From Methylomonas koyamae (GTDB lineage: Bacteria; Pseudomonadota; Gammaproteobacteria; Methylococcales; Methylomonadaceae), in contig NZ_PPPU01000006.1 in the NCBI RefSeq assembly GCF_006483455.1, positions 1-64,000 of the forward strand: a DNA stretch of 64,000 nucleotides, given 5' to 3'. This document shows positions 51,340 through 62,426 of this stretch, piece by piece; the first letter of the stretch is position 1, and each line of letters opens with the position of its first letter. The notes beneath the pieces are model-generated. The model was given only the letters and a program-made list of their open reading frames with translations, searched no databases and had not been told where the DNA came from. Made by a program: the position numbers and the translations under genes.

Positions 51340-52473
51340 TCAGGCGTGTTTGGCCTGACACAGCAAATTGCTGTTCAGCTCCGCGCTATGTGCCATCTTT
51401 TCCAAATTTGCCAGCACTTGCAGGCTGGCGTCTTCCATATTCCCGACCTCGCGCAGCATGGTTTCGTTATCGCCGGCAGCATGCGCTTTTAGTGCGTTGA
51501 TGGCACTGGCGTGCACCGAAATATGCGGTTGCTCGATGTCGTGGTAACCGGGTAATTGCGAAAAACAGGCCTTGCCCTCGCCCTGGTAATACCATTTGCC
51601 CAAGCGGCATTCGGTGTGTTGCGCAAAATCGTGCACCGATTTTTGCGATAAATGGAACAGCACTTTGTACAGCTCGAACTTGTAAATCAGATGGTCCAGT
51701 TTTGCCAGCTCGCAAAAACTGCGTAACGACGACGCGGCCACCACTTGTTCCATCGTTACCGAAAAATCGAGCAGCTCGCGCATCGTGCCGGTGGCGCGCT
51801 GGCCGTCTTCGCTGAAGCTGAGCGACTGTTCCGCCAGCGAGTTCATCTGGTCGCGGGTGCCGCCGCTGGCAATCCGGATCGATTCGGCGAGTTTGGCGAT
51901 TTTATTGGTGGCCTCGGCGGTTCTTTGCGCCAGGGTCCGCACCTCGTCGGCGACGACGGCAAAACCGCGCCCCTGTTCGCCGGCACGGGCCGATTCGATC
52001 GACGCGTTTAACGCCAGCAAATTGGTTTGATCGGCGATATCGTGGATCAACTTGACGACGCCGATGATTTCCCGCGAGCTCTGATCCAGCGACCCGGCTT
52101 GCTTTGCGGCAGTGCTGGAGGCGTCGGCCAGATTGGCCAGGTTTTTGGAAATGCGCTCGATGGCGTTGCTGCTGTTCAGGGAGATGCCTTGCGCTTCGAC
52201 GGCATTGTCTTTCTCGTCGCGCAGGCGGTTTGCCAGCGTCAGCAAACTGCCTTGCATCGTGATTAAAGATTGGCCGAAGTTTTGCAGATGCCGCACCGTA
52301 CCGGCCTGGCTGCGCAACTGCTGTTCCAGTTCGGCGTTGGTATTGTCGGCCGCTTGTAAACGCCGACGCAGTTGTTCGAGCTCGTTATCCTGTCGCTCGA
52401 CACGTTGATTGGCTTTGGCCAGGTGTTGCTGCAACTCTTCGATTTCGCGTTTGCGGGTAAATATGGAAAACAT
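51340..52473 (-). CDS. soluble chemoreceptor with C-terminal CZB zinc-sensing domain
   Basis: 377 residues with no transmembrane segment. A coiled coil (about 5-60) precedes a chemoreceptor signalling domain whose hairpin tip is [35 protein letters not shown]. The C-terminal CZB domain (about 255-350) contains [29 protein letters not shown] and [10 protein letters not shown], giving the His/Cys zinc site. CZB receptors such as Helicobacter TlpD sense zinc or oxidants like hypochlorous acid. No che gene is adjacent, so the kinase partner is elsewhere. Confidence 0.92.
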   Translation of the reverse strand: MFSIFTRKREIEELQQHLAKANQRVERQDNELEQLRRRLQAADNTNAELEQQLRSQAGTVRHLQNFGQSLITMQGSLLTLANRLRDEKDNAVEAQGISLNSSNAIERISKNLANLADASSTAAKQAGSLDQSSREIIGVVKLIHDIADQTNLLALNASIESARAGEQGRGFAVVADEVRTLAQRTAEATNKIAKLAESIRIASGGTRDQMNSLAEQSLSFSEDGQRATGTMRELLDFSVTMEQVVAASSLRSFCELAKLDHLIYKFELYKVLFHLSQKSVHDFAQHTECRLGKWYYQGEGKACFSQLPGYHDIEQPHISVHASAINALKAHAAGDNETMLREVGNMEDASLQVLANLEKMAHSAELNSNLLCQAKHA

Positions 52474-52740
52474 AGTTCGGAAGTGGGTGGTAACGAGGTG
52501 ATGTTTTTAAAAACGGGTTCTATTCAATCCTACGGATCGGGCAGGGTGCCGTAACCAGTATGGTCCGCTCTGCCGTTTTCTGCACCAGCTATCGGTTAAA
52601 GGCTAGCAGATTAGGGTTTAGCTTGATTTTTCGCTTGCGCTGGCCGGTGTAAATCGATTCGGCTTAGTGACTTCGGTCAAGTGATTTAATTTATTCTAAT
52701 ATGCGGTTAAATGCGAGCTGATTCGGCGCCAAGGCGGCTT

Positions 52741-55152
52741 TTAATGCGACAAACAGTCGTGGATTGCCATTGTGGCTGCTTTCCGAGCCGGGAAATAAGA
52801 GGCCACCGCAGCCAATAGCAGGATCAAGCCCAGCCATGACCAAGCCGCCGCCGCAGCGAATTGATAGTCCAGGCTGACGCCGAGCATGGTTTCGCCAAGT
52901 TGTTTGGCAAGTGGTTCGCCAGCCCAGTAGCCGAGCGGCAAGCTGATCAGCCAAGCCAGAATGGCGTGGAACAGACCTTCCAGCATGAACAGCCGGAACA
53001 AGGTCGGCGACGGCGCGCCGATCGCTCTCAACACGCCGATTTCCCGGCTGCGTTGCAACACGCCGATGGCCAACGCGCCGGAAAGGCCGATACCGCCGAC
53101 CGCGGCCAGCATCGCCGCCAAGCCGGATAATGCACCGATTACGGGTTGAAATTGGTGGCGGGCGAATTCACGTTGTTCCTGCCGGCCATGAGTGTTGTAA
53201 ATATCCAGTACGACGCCGCGCTGCTGCAACATTTCGCTGAGCAGGCGCAAGCGGCCGGATTCCTCCTCCCGCGTCCCGACGGGTGCAGACACCAGCGCCA
53301 ACGATGCGGAACCGTCGCCAACCGATTTTTCGACGGTCTCCAGCGGCGCGTAGACCGGTTCCACGGCATATTGGCTGCCGGCCAGCCAGCGATACAAACC
53401 CACGACTTGCCAAGTTTGGCGATGTCTGCCGATCGTCGCTTCGACGGTGTCGCCTGGTTGGATGCCGTTCAAGGCCGCTGTTTCGGCATTCAGCACCAGT
53501 ACGGCCCGGCCGGCGTCGTCGGCCTGCAGCCAGCGGCCGCTCTCGATCCGGGGGCGGTAGTTTTCGCTAGCGGCCGGTAGTGCAAGCAATTGCAGGCCCA
53601 TACTGCCTTTTTGGCGGAACATGCCGCGGTCGTGGCCGAGTTCCAGTGGCAGGCGGCGCCAAGTTTCGATCGTGCAGTCCGGATCGGCGGCTTTGATCGC
53701 TTCTTGCAGCATTGGCTTGGGTTGGTCGTTGACGAAGCCCAATTTCAAGGAATAGCGGCTGCGGGCCATTTCGTTGTCCAAGGTCAGGTTGACCGAGGCG
53801 ATCAGACTGGTCAGGCTCAAAAACGCCGCGCCGGCCACGACCAAGACGATTTGGGTCAACAACAGTCGGGTTTTGCGGCGGAACAGATTGCCGAGCGCGG
53901 CGGCGTAAACGGTAGGCAACCAGCGGCCCGCCAAACCTTGTAGCCAGCGGTCGATTCGGGCGTTGCCGAAATCCGCGCCCAGGCCGTAGCTGGCAATCGC
54001 ATCGCGTACGGTGATCGTCGCTCCGCGCCATACTGGCCCGGCTGCGGCCAGCAGCGGCACCAGCAAACCGCCGGCCACCAGATACGCCAGCGCACGGTAG
54101 GGGAGTTCGAATCCGCCGCAGTCGATATTGAAAATAGCCAGCAGCCGGCACGAGCCCAGATCAGCGGCCAGTGCCGCCGGCGGCGCGGCGACCAGGATGG
54201 ACACAAACGCCAGCAACAGGGTTTCGCTCAGGTACAAACCGGCGACGGCGAGATGGCTGCCGCCGATCGCCTTCATCACGCCGATCTGGCTGGTTTGTTG
54301 GGCGATATGGGCCGAGACGGTGTTGACGATCAGGCTGGCGGACAGTGCCAACGCGGCCAAGGCCATGATTTCCAACACACCGTTGATACCGGCCAGAAAT
54401 GGCCGACCCCAATGCCGGTCCGGGTCTTGCAGTAATGTAGCGTTGGCGGCGACGCCGTGTTCGGCGAGCAGGGTGCGGATCTGGACGGCGGCGGCACGGG
54501 CCTTGTCCTCGCTGTAAGGTTGCCGAATCCGTATCAGTAGTTGGCGAAAACCGTGAGGGGCTAGTCCGAATAGTTTTGCATCCGCGACCGAGCCGAAGAA
54601 TACGGCCTGGCCGCCGAATTTGGGCGGTTTGACGAAGGGATGGCGGACGATGCCGTCCAGCGGGAAGCTGAGCACCCCACGTTCGGTTTGTAATTGTACG
54701 TTGCCGCCAAGGCCGAGGCCGCTGTTTTGTGCCGACAGGTTTTCGATAGCGAGCTTGCCCGATACGGGCCAGTTGCCGGCGACCAAAGCGGACTTGTCGT
54801 AAAGCTGGCGGGTGTAATCGCTGCGGATGATCAGGCTGCCGTTCTGCCAGGCGCTTTCCGGCGTTGGCCGGAACCGCAAATTCAATTGGTTCAGCGCTTC
54901 GATCCCGGCAACATCGGGTAGTGCCGCGATTTGCTGTAACACGCCGGGATCGGCATCGCTACGTAATATCAGATTCAGGTGCGAAGGCTGCGATAAGCGG
55001 TGGGCGGCATCCATTTTCGCCAGCAACAAATCGATCATGCCGAATATGGTGCCGACGCCGAACAAGCCGATGGCGATGCTGGCGACCGCCAATAGGCTGC
55101 GGCCTTTGTGACGCCACAAATCGGCGCGGAATTTATAAGCCAGCGCGCTCAA
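52741..55152 (-). CDS. FtsX-type ABC transporter permease
   Basis: 803 residues. An N-terminal transmembrane helix (LLAVASIAIGLFGVGTIFG), a periplasmic MacB-like domain, a three-helix FtsX block (about 265-400), a second periplasmic domain, and a final FtsX block (about 680-795, LAAVGGIGLSGALAIGVL onward). The double-FtsX layout and length resemble YbbP. It works with the ATPase gene that overlaps its start by four bases. No membrane-fusion protein or outer-membrane channel is present, so a mechanotransmission or lipoprotein-type role is as likely as export. Confidence 0.9.
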   Translation of the reverse strand: MSALAYKFRADLWRHKGRSLLAVASIAIGLFGVGTIFGMIDLLLAKMDAAHRLSQPSHLNLILRSDADPGVLQQIAALPDVAGIEALNQLNLRFRPTPESAWQNGSLIIRSDYTRQLYDKSALVAGNWPVSGKLAIENLSAQNSGLGLGGNVQLQTERGVLSFPLDGIVRHPFVKPPKFGGQAVFFGSVADAKLFGLAPHGFRQLLIRIRQPYSEDKARAAAVQIRTLLAEHGVAANATLLQDPDRHWGRPFLAGINGVLEIMALAALALSASLIVNTVSAHIAQQTSQIGVMKAIGGSHLAVAGLYLSETLLLAFVSILVAAPPAALAADLGSCRLLAIFNIDCGGFELPYRALAYLVAGGLLVPLLAAAGPVWRGATITVRDAIASYGLGADFGNARIDRWLQGLAGRWLPTVYAAALGNLFRRKTRLLLTQIVLVVAGAAFLSLTSLIASVNLTLDNEMARSRYSLKLGFVNDQPKPMLQEAIKAADPDCTIETWRRLPLELGHDRGMFRQKGSMGLQLLALPAASENYRPRIESGRWLQADDAGRAVLVLNAETAALNGIQPGDTVEATIGRHRQTWQVVGLYRWLAGSQYAVEPVYAPLETVEKSVGDGSASLALVSAPVGTREEESGRLRLLSEMLQQRGVVLDIYNTHGRQEQREFARHQFQPVIGALSGLAAMLAAVGGIGLSGALAIGVLQRSREIGVLRAIGAPSPTLFRLFMLEGLFHAILAWLISLPLGYWAGEPLAKQLGETMLGVSLDYQFAAAAAWSWLGLILLLAAVASYFPARKAATMAIHDCLSH

Positions 55153-55844
55153 CGCGGCTCCCAGTGGCTATCGGCGTGCAGCCGGCCGTCGCGGATTTCC
55201 AGTTTGCGGCTGGCGGCATCGGCCAGCGCCTCGTTATGGGTGACCATCAGCAGGGTTTTGCCGCGGTCGCGCAGATGGCTGAACAAATCGAACACGGCAT
55301 CGGCGCTGGCGCTGTCCAGATTGCCGGTCGGTTCGTCGGCGACGATCAACGGCGGATCGTTGGCCAGGGCGCGGGCGATGGCGGCCCGTTGCTGTTGGCC
55401 GCCGGATACCTGGCTCGGCAGGCGGTCGGCTGCGCCGCTCAAGCCCACGCTGTCCAGTAATTGCAGCGCCCGCTCGCGGCGTTGCGTTTTGCTCAATCGG
55501 CCGAGAAAGTCCATCGGCAGAATCACGTTTTGCAGCAGGCTCAGCGCCGGTAGCAGTTGGAAGAACTGAAACACGATGCCGACATGCTCGCCGCGCCAGC
55601 TTGCCAGGCGTTCGTTGCCGAGGTTTTGCAGGGCGTGGCCGGCGACGACGATTTCGCCGCGGCTGGGATGGTCGATGCCGGCGATCAGGTTCAATAGGGT
55701 GGATTTACCGTTGCCGGACGGGCCGACAATCGCGACGAATTCGCCGGTGGCAATGCGCAAATCGATGCCGTGCAATACCGTTTGCCGGCCGCCGGCTTGC
55801 GGGTAATCCTTGTAGACCTGATTCAGTTCGATAATGGGCTGCAT
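55149..55844 (-). CDS. ABC transporter ATP-binding protein, LolD/YbbA-like
   Basis: 231 residues from the ATG at 55844 (MQPIIELNQVYKDYP). Walker A GPSGNGKST, Q-loop VFQFFQLLPALS, signature VSGGQQQRA, Walker B LIVADEPTGNLDS and the His switch VTHNE are all intact. Its stop overlaps the permease start. It is divergent from the ICMT-like gene, 84 bp away. Confidence 0.94.
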   Translation of the reverse strand: MQPIIELNQVYKDYPQAGGRQTVLHGIDLRIATGEFVAIVGPSGNGKSTLLNLIAGIDHPSRGEIVVAGHALQNLGNERLASWRGEHVGIVFQFFQLLPALSLLQNVILPMDFLGRLSKTQRRERALQLLDSVGLSGAADRLPSQVSGGQQQRAAIARALANDPPLIVADEPTGNLDSASADAVFDLFSHLRDRGKTLLMVTHNEALADAASRKLEIRDGRLHADSHWEPR

Positions 55845-55928
55845 GGCGCTCGCTAAATTGGGGTATGTTACACGAGGTAACGAGACGCGAGGCAAAGGAT
55901 TATGCCGTTAGCCGGAGGAGGGCAAGCG

Positions 55929-56501
55929 ATGACATGGGTGAGGATTTTTTGGTTTTTGGTTTGCCTGGTTTGGGTCGGCGCCGAGATCGGTCTGGCTCGA
56001 CGGCAGCGGGCGGCGGATGGCGAAATCGCCTGCGACGAGCACCATTCGCAAGGCCGGCTATGGTTGTTCATCACGCTCGGGCTGGTATTGGCGCTGCTGT
56101 GCAAACAATTGGCGTTGCTGCCGATTCCGCTGGCCTATCTGCCGCGGCAGATATTGGCTCTGGCAATTTTTGCCGGTGGCTTGTATCTGCGTTATACGGC
56201 GGTGATCGGTTTGGGCCGGTTTTTTACGACCCATGTGGCGATTTTGAACGGGCATCGCTTGATCGAGGACGGACCCTATCGTTTGTTGCGGCATCCGGCC
56301 TATACCGGCTTGTTGATGGCGTTGGCTGCCGCCGGATTGGCAATGGGCGATGGCCTGGCGCTGCTCAGTCTTTTGCTGTGTTCGGGCTGGGCTCTGGCGC
56401 ACCGGATAGAGATTGAGGAACGCATGCTGGAACAACAATTCGGCGACTGTTACCGCGACTATCGGAACCGTCGTTGGCGCTTGCTGCCATGGATATACTG
56501 A
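55929..56501 (+). CDS. ICMT/PEMT-like membrane methyltransferase
   Basis: 190 residues from the ATG at 55929, preceded by GGAGGAGGG. Four to five hydrophobic helices. The SAM-binding C-terminal signature GPYRLLRHPAYTGLLM and RIEIEERMLEQQFG is typical of isoprenylcysteine carboxyl methyltransferase-like proteins. Bacterial members mostly lack a known substrate; small lipids or thiols are likely. It is followed by a long spacer and then the convergent trxB. Confidence 0.85.
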   Translation: MTWVRIFWFLVCLVWVGAEIGLARRQRAADGEIACDEHHSQGRLWLFITLGLVLALLCKQLALLPIPLAYLPRQILALAIFAGGLYLRYTAVIGLGRFFTTHVAILNGHRLIEDGPYRLLRHPAYTGLLMALAAAGLAMGDGLALLSLLLCSGWALAHRIEIEERMLEQQFGDCYRDYRNRRWRLLPWIY

Positions 56502-56626
56502 AGAATGCGCCCGGTATTTATCGGCCGGATATTTTCAGCCGCATTTATAGACGTCATGTTGCGGGCATCAGAAATGGTGGGGTTGTGCCGGAGCATCGTT
56601 GCCGAATCGACTTGAAAACCCAGTGG

Positions 56627-56655
56627 TAGCGTTGCGGCTCGCTGCCGCAACGCTA
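56627..56655. repeat. perfect 12-bp-arm hairpin after trxB
   Basis: TAGCGTTGCGGC and GCCGCAACGCTA flank TCGCT. It lies eight bases past the trxB stop and could stop transcription on either strand, though the T run is weak. Confidence 0.55.
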
Positions 56656-56662
56656 AGGCGAG

Positions 56663-57640
<978 letters not shown>

Positions 57641-57748
57641 TTAGTATGAAACGATTATATGGGCAATCCCCCGCGGTTTAAACCGGCAGAATGCCGGGAT
57701 TTTGCGGGCTGCGCCGGCCAAGCTAATGTGAAATCGATTTTTATCATC

Positions 57749-57754
57749 TATAAT
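57749..57754 (+). promoter_or_regulatory. -10 element upstream of ftsK
   Basis: A perfect TATAAT lies 38 bases before the ftsK ATG, with no good -35 at the usual distance (ATGTGA). Possibly an activator-dependent promoter. Confidence 0.4.
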
Positions 57755-57791
57755 CAGGTTTTAGTTAAGCTTTTAACGTGAGCCGTCACCC

Positions 57792-60104
57792 ATGGTTGCT
57801 GTTGTGGAAGAGAGAGACACGCGAGGATATCGCGAAATCGCATTGCTGGGCTGTTCCTGTTTTGCACTGTTCTTTTTGATTGCCTTATTGACCTTTAACT
57901 CCAACGATCCGGGTTGGAGCCACAGCACGTCCTACCAATCGATCAGCAACGCCTGCGGCGTGTTCGGCGCCTGGCTGGCCGATTTCGTGTTGAGCTTTCT
58001 CGGTTTGATGGCCTACCTGATCCCGGTCATGCTGTTCTGGTACGGTTACATGGTCTATCAGGGGCCGAACCAACAACAGGCCAGCCAATGGCTGGTCGCG
58101 GCGCGCTCGGTCGGCTTTTTGGCGACCGTGGTGTCCGGTTCGGCGATCTTGTTCCTACATCTGCATTTTCTGCGCACCAAAGTCGATCTGCCGGAGAGTC
58201 CGGGCGGCATTTTGGGCCGGGAAATCGGCGACGCGCTGGTGCATCTGTTGGGCAATTCCGGCTCGACCTTGCTGTTGCTGGCGATATTCATGACCGGCGT
58301 AACCATGTTCACCGGCTTGTCCTGGCTGATGGTGATGAGTTTGATCGGCAAGTGTGCGATGAGCGCGTGTTCCGTGGTCGGTCGCCAGGCCGTGACCGGC
58401 GCCGAACGTTATCGCAGCAGCGAGAAGCCGGTGCGGGCCGAAGCCAAAAAAGTGCGGAGCAAACCGGAAACCAAAGCCGAATCCAGATCCGACGAAGCGC
58501 CGCGCGCCAAGCCGCAAATTCAAGTTGTGGAAGCCGTGTCCGCCAAGCCAGCCGAAACCGTCAGACCGTTACGGCGCAAAGACAGCAAGGTCTTGGAAAA
58601 TATGGACGACAGTGCGTTCCTGAACGCCTTGCCGCCGTTGTCCTTGCTGGACAAACGCGATATCAAGGTCAAACGCTATTCCAAAACCGAGCTGGAAGAA
58701 ATTTCGCGCCAGGTTGAAGACGTGTTGCAAGATTACGGTATTGCCGCCGAAGTGGAAGCGGTGTTGCCGGGTCCGGTCATCACCCGTTTCGAATTGCGGC
58801 TGGCGGCCGGTGTCAAGGTCAGCCGGATCAGTAGTCTGGCCAAGGACTTGGCGCGCGGCTTGTCGGTGACCAGCGTGCGCATCGTCGAAATCATCGAAGG
58901 CAAATCCGTCATTGGTTTGGAAATTCCGAACCAGGAGCGGGAAATGGTCTCGTTGCGCGATCTGCTGGTATCGGACGAATTCGAGCGGGCCAAATCCAAA
59001 CTCAGCATCGCGATGGGCAAGGACATCGCCGGTACCCCGGTGGTGGCCGATCTGGCGAAAATGCCGCATGCGTTGGTGGCCGGTACCACCGGCTCCGGTA
59101 AGTCGGTCGCGATCAACACCATGATTCTGAGCTTGCTTTACAAAGCCAAGCCGGAAGACGTACGGATGATCATGATCGACCCAAAAATGTTGGAGTTGTC
59201 GGTGTACGAAGGTATTCCGCATTTGTTGACGCCGGTGGTCACCGACATGAAGGACGCCCAGAACGCCTTGCGTTGGGCGGTGGCGGAAATGGAGCGGCGC
59301 TACAAATTGATGTCGAAAGTCGGCGTACGCAATCTGGCGGGTTACAACCATGCCATCAAGGAAGCCGAAGCCGCCGGCCAACCGATCCGAGATCCGTTGT
59401 TCAATCCGCAAACCCCGATTCCATTGGATGATTATCCCTATCTGACCACGTTGCCCAGCATCGTCATCGTCATCGACGAGTTGGCCGACATGATGATGGT
59501 GGTGGGCAAGAAGGTGGAGGAGCTGATCGCGCGCTTGGCGCAAAAAGCCCGCGCCGCCGGCATCCATTTGGTGTTGGCGACGCAGCGGCCGTCGGTGGAC
59601 GTCTTGACCGGTTTGATCAAGGCTAACGTGCCGACCCGGATTTCGTTTCAGGTTTCTTCGCGCATCGACTCGCGGACCATTATCGACCAGGGTGGTGCCG
59701 AAGCTCTCTTGGGCAACGGCGACATGTTGTTCCTGCCGTCCGGTACCAGCATTCCATTGCGGGCGCACGGCGCCTTCGTCGACGATCACGAAGTGCATCG
59801 GGTGGTCGAGTTCATGAAAAAAACCGGACCGACCGACTACCTGGACGAAATTACCCAGGAGCGCACCGACAGCGGCGAAGTGGCGGGCTTGGACGGGGAA
59901 GACAGCGAGTCCGATCCGTTGTACGACGAAGCGGTGGCCTTCGTCACCGAGTCGCGCAAGGCTTCCATTTCCAGCGTGCAGCGCCGCTTTAAAATCGGTT
60001 ACAACCGCGCGGCGCGGATTATCGAAGACATGGAAAACGCCGGCGTGGTCAGTCCGCCGGAAACTAACGGCTCCCGCGAAGTGCTGGCGCCGCCGCCACG
60101 CTGA
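57792..60104 (+). CDS. ftsK: DNA translocase FtsK
   Basis: 770 residues, short relative to Escherichia coli (1329) because the linker is only about 80 residues. Four transmembrane helices fill residues 1-190. The motor has Walker [16 protein letters not shown] near residue 430, [19 protein letters not shown], and a Walker B in [14 protein letters not shown]. The C-terminal gamma winged helix ([21 protein letters not shown]) reads KOPS polarity sequences. It pumps chromosome dimers through the septum and activates XerCD. Confidence 0.97.
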   Translation: MVAVVEERDTRGYREIALLGCSCFALFFLIALLTFNSNDPGWSHSTSYQSISNACGVFGAWLADFVLSFLGLMAYLIPVMLFWYGYMVYQGPNQQQASQWLVAARSVGFLATVVSGSAILFLHLHFLRTKVDLPESPGGILGREIGDALVHLLGNSGSTLLLLAIFMTGVTMFTGLSWLMVMSLIGKCAMSACSVVGRQAVTGAERYRSSEKPVRAEAKKVRSKPETKAESRSDEAPRAKPQIQVVEAVSAKPAETVRPLRRKDSKVLENMDDSAFLNALPPLSLLDKRDIKVKRYSKTELEEISRQVEDVLQDYGIAAEVEAVLPGPVITRFELRLAAGVKVSRISSLAKDLARGLSVTSVRIVEIIEGKSVIGLEIPNQEREMVSLRDLLVSDEFERAKSKLSIAMGKDIAGTPVVADLAKMPHALVAGTTGSGKSVAINTMILSLLYKAKPEDVRMIMIDPKMLELSVYEGIPHLLTPVVTDMKDAQNALRWAVAEMERRYKLMSKVGVRNLAGYNHAIKEAEAAGQPIRDPLFNPQTPIPLDDYPYLTTLPSIVIVIDELADMMMVVGKKVEELIARLAQKARAAGIHLVLATQRPSVDVLTGLIKANVPTRISFQVSSRIDSRTIIDQGGAEALLGNGDMLFLPSGTSIPLRAHGAFVDDHEVHRVVEFMKKTGPTDYLDEITQERTDSGEVAGLDGEDSESDPLYDEAVAFVTESRKASISSVQRRFKIGYNRAARIIEDMENAGVVSPPETNGSREVLAPPPR

Positions 60105-60109
60105 AGCCG

Positions 60110-60304
60110 ATGAATCCCGCCATCGGCGCATTGCTGACCATCCTTGCCGTATCGGCCTTGGGCGGATGGCTGCTGTGCCGTAACAAACCGGTTGAAAAGC
60201 CGGTTAAAGCCATGCTGTTCGTCGGTTATTTTTGGGGCTTGGCTTTTTCTTTATTGATATTAGCGGTGTTGGCCTACCTGGGCTGGCAGCGTTTCGCAAT
60301 CTAA
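60110..60304 (+). CDS. small two-helix membrane protein
   Basis: 64 residues with two hydrophobic helices (IGALLTILAVSALGGWLLC and FVGYFWGLAFSLLILAVLAYL) and a Lys-rich turn between. It starts five bases after ftsK, and its TAA shares a base with the next ATG (TAATG). This places it in a ftsK-SemiSWEET transcript. I do not recognise the family. Confidence 0.6.
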   Translation: MNPAIGALLTILAVSALGGWLLCRNKPVEKPVKAMLFVGYFWGLAFSLLILAVLAYLGWQRFAI

Positions 60305-60570
60305 TGACTATGAATTCCGATTGGATAGGCTATCTTGCCGCGGCCTTGACCACCGCCTCGTTTTTGCCGCAGGCGGTGATGACCGTCAAAACCCGCGATA
60401 CCTCGTCGCTGTCTTTGGGGATGTACAGCCTGTTTACCTTGGGCGTACTGTTGTGGCTGATTTACGGCGTGTTTCTGGCGAACTGGGCGATTATCGTCGC
60501 CAACGCCGTAACCTTTTTACTGGCTGCGGCGATTCTGGCGGTTAAGCTGCATAATTCGTGGCGTAAATAG
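60304..60570 (+). CDS. SemiSWEET/PQ-loop family transporter
   Basis: 88 residues making a three-helix unit with the PQ-loop LTTASFLPQAVMTVKTRDT and SLGMYSLFTLGVLLWLIYG. SemiSWEETs dimerise to make a six-helix sugar carrier. Its start overlaps the preceding small membrane gene. Substrate is unknown; sugars are usual for the family. Confidence 0.88.
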   Translation: MTMNSDWIGYLAAALTTASFLPQAVMTVKTRDTSSLSLGMYSLFTLGVLLWLIYGVFLANWAIIVANAVTFLLAAAILAVKLHNSWRK

Positions 60571-60673
60571 CTCCGGGTTTTGCCGCTCCGCAGTCGGCTT
60601 AAAGCAGTGGCTATGCCAATAACTTGCTACAATGCGGGCCTTTTAACGGTCCGGATGGTAAAGGCTGCAGCCA

Positions 60674-61210
60674 ATGAAAGTAAGAGAAAAACGACACGGT
60701 CTGGTATTGGTACATACCGGCGAAGGCAAGGGCAAATCCTCCAGCGCGTTCGGCATGGTGTTTCGTGCCGCAGGTTGGGGCATGAAGGTCTGCGTAATTC
60801 AGTTCATCAAGGGCCAGTGGCAAACCGGCGAACAGAAGGCGGCGACCCGCTTCGAGGAGATCGAGTGGCATGCCCTGGGCGACGGTTTTACCTGGGATAC
60901 CAAAAATCCGGAGCAGGATATCAAGACCAGCCGCGAGATTTGGGAGTTTGCCAAACAAAAGATCCAGTCGGAACAATTCGATCTGGTCGTGTTGGACGAA
61001 ATCAACTACTGCTGCGGCTACGGCTGGATCAGCGGCCAGGAAATCGCCGATTTCATCCGCCAGCATAAACCCGGTTGGCTGCATCTGGTGCTGACCGGGC
61101 GCAATGCGGCGCCGGAAGTGATCGAAGTCGCCGACACCGTCACCGAAATGACCCGCGTCAAACACGCTTTCCAGGCTGGAATCAAAGCCGAGCAGGGCGT
61201 TGAATTTTAA
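60674..61210 (+). CDS. cobO: cob(I)yrinic acid a,c-diamide adenosyltransferase
   Basis: 178 residues. The P-loop VHTGEGKGKSSSAFGM, VIQFIKGQWQTGE, GFTWDT, VVLDEINYCCGYGW and VLTGRNAAP are diagnostic of the CobA/BtuR/CobO family. It adenosylates cobalamin precursors with ATP, giving adenosylcobalamin, the ligand of the riboswitch 20 kb upstream. No other cob gene is adjacent and no riboswitch precedes this copy. Confidence 0.96.
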   Translation: MKVREKRHGLVLVHTGEGKGKSSSAFGMVFRAAGWGMKVCVIQFIKGQWQTGEQKAATRFEEIEWHALGDGFTWDTKNPEQDIKTSREIWEFAKQKIQSEQFDLVVLDEINYCCGYGWISGQEIADFIRQHKPGWLHLVLTGRNAAPEVIEVADTVTEMTRVKHAFQAGIKAEQGVEF

Positions 61211-61263
61211 GCTGAAAAAAAACCGGGCTTCTGGCAAAATTGCCGCCTTTTTTAATCCAGGCT

Positions 61264-61683
61264 ATGACCACTATGCAACAAGCAATCGAATTGATCAAAA
61301 AGTATTATCAAGCATTCAACGACGGCGACATGGAGACCTTCCTCAGCTTGTTGACCGACGATGTGGTGCACGATATCAATCAAGGCGGCCGTGAACAAGG
61401 TAAGGCCGCGTTCGGCGAATTCATGAAAAAAATGAACCACCACTACAAAGAGCAATTGGTGGACATGGTGGTGATGGCCAACGCAGACGGCAGCCGCGGC
61501 GCGGCCGAGTTCGTCGTTTTGGGTGAGTATCTGAATACCGACGAAGGTCTGCCGGAAGCCAACGGTCAGACTTACCGCCTGCCGGCCGGCGCCTTCTTCG
61601 AAATCCGTGACGGTAAAGTCGCCCGCATCACCAATTACTACAATCTGGGCGACTGGATTGCTCAAGTCGATCCGCAGGCCTAA
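61264..61683 (+). CDS. SnoaL/NTF2-like ketosteroid-isomerase-related protein
   Basis: 139 residues from the ATG at 61264. The cone-shaped NTF2-like fold is suggested by AIELIKKYYQAFNDGDMETFL, LLTDDVVHDINQGG, FFEIRDGKVARITNYYNLGDW. The His/Asp in VVHDIN line the usual pocket. The ligand or reaction is unknown; many members are non-enzymatic. It is monocistronic. Confidence 0.75.
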   Translation: MTTMQQAIELIKKYYQAFNDGDMETFLSLLTDDVVHDINQGGREQGKAAFGEFMKKMNHHYKEQLVDMVVMANADGSRGAAEFVVLGEYLNTDEGLPEANGQTYRLPAGAFFEIRDGKVARITNYYNLGDWIAQVDPQA

Positions 61684-61789
61684 ACGCCCTGTAACCGGCG
61701 CATTGCCGCTACCGGCCATTTAGCTTAGAATCCGGAACTTAAGGTTTCGGATTTGCTTTGAAAATAACTAGAAACAGAGGAGAGCAACA

Positions 61790-62152
61790 ATGGGCGAAAT
61801 ACAAAAAGCGATGATCGCTGTAGTGGGTGTGTTCGTGGTCGGTTTCATTCTGGTGGGCGCCAGCAAGGAGCAAAGCAACGAAGAGAAGGAAGCCGCGTCG
61901 CAGATCCGATCCTTGGTGGCCATGCAGGAAATGGCCAACCAAAAATGCCCGAAATTGATTCAAAACAAAACCGGCACCCAGGTGTATTTCCCGTCCAAAA
62001 CCGACACGGATAAAGCAACTTACGTGACGATGGAATGGGTCGGCGAGCCGGGCTCCAACTTTAAAACCGCATCCTGCACGCTGCATTTGTCGCTGGGCGG
62101 CGTATCGAAGTTGATCATCGACGATAAAGTTCTGATCGACAAGAAAATTTAA
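61790..62152 (+). CDS. membrane-anchored hypothetical protein
   Basis: 120 residues. One N-terminal helix (AMIAVVGVFVVGFILVGA) is followed by a charged linker and a small soluble domain with two Cys (NQKCPKL and TASCTLHL), possibly a disulfide. AGAGGAGAG precedes the ATG. A GGCGTTTA / TAAACGCC hairpin (62160-62189) may end the message. The gene 275 bp downstream is a separate unit. Not recognised. Confidence 0.6.
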   Translation: MGEIQKAMIAVVGVFVVGFILVGASKEQSNEEKEAASQIRSLVAMQEMANQKCPKLIQNKTGTQVYFPSKTDTDKATYVTMEWVGEPGSNFKTASCTLHLSLGGVSKLIIDDKVLIDKKI

Positions 62153-62426
62153 GTGCGGACGGCGTTTATGCGTTTTTGCGTAAACGCCGTTTCCGTATCG
62201 GCCGGTTCCGCGTGGTTTTTGCCGAAGCGGGGCCGTCTTACAACTTGCAAGCTGCTAATTTGCTAGCCTTTCGCCCTTTTTCCAGTACCGCGGATTCGGC
62301 CGGAGCGATCCGGATTAACCGAATTGTCGCGCATTTCGTCCAAAATACGGGCGACGTTAGCCTGATCCTTGCTGCTGCAGCCGAGTTCTTACGTAGTCCC
62401 GTTCGTAATTTAAGAGGTGAATCGAT

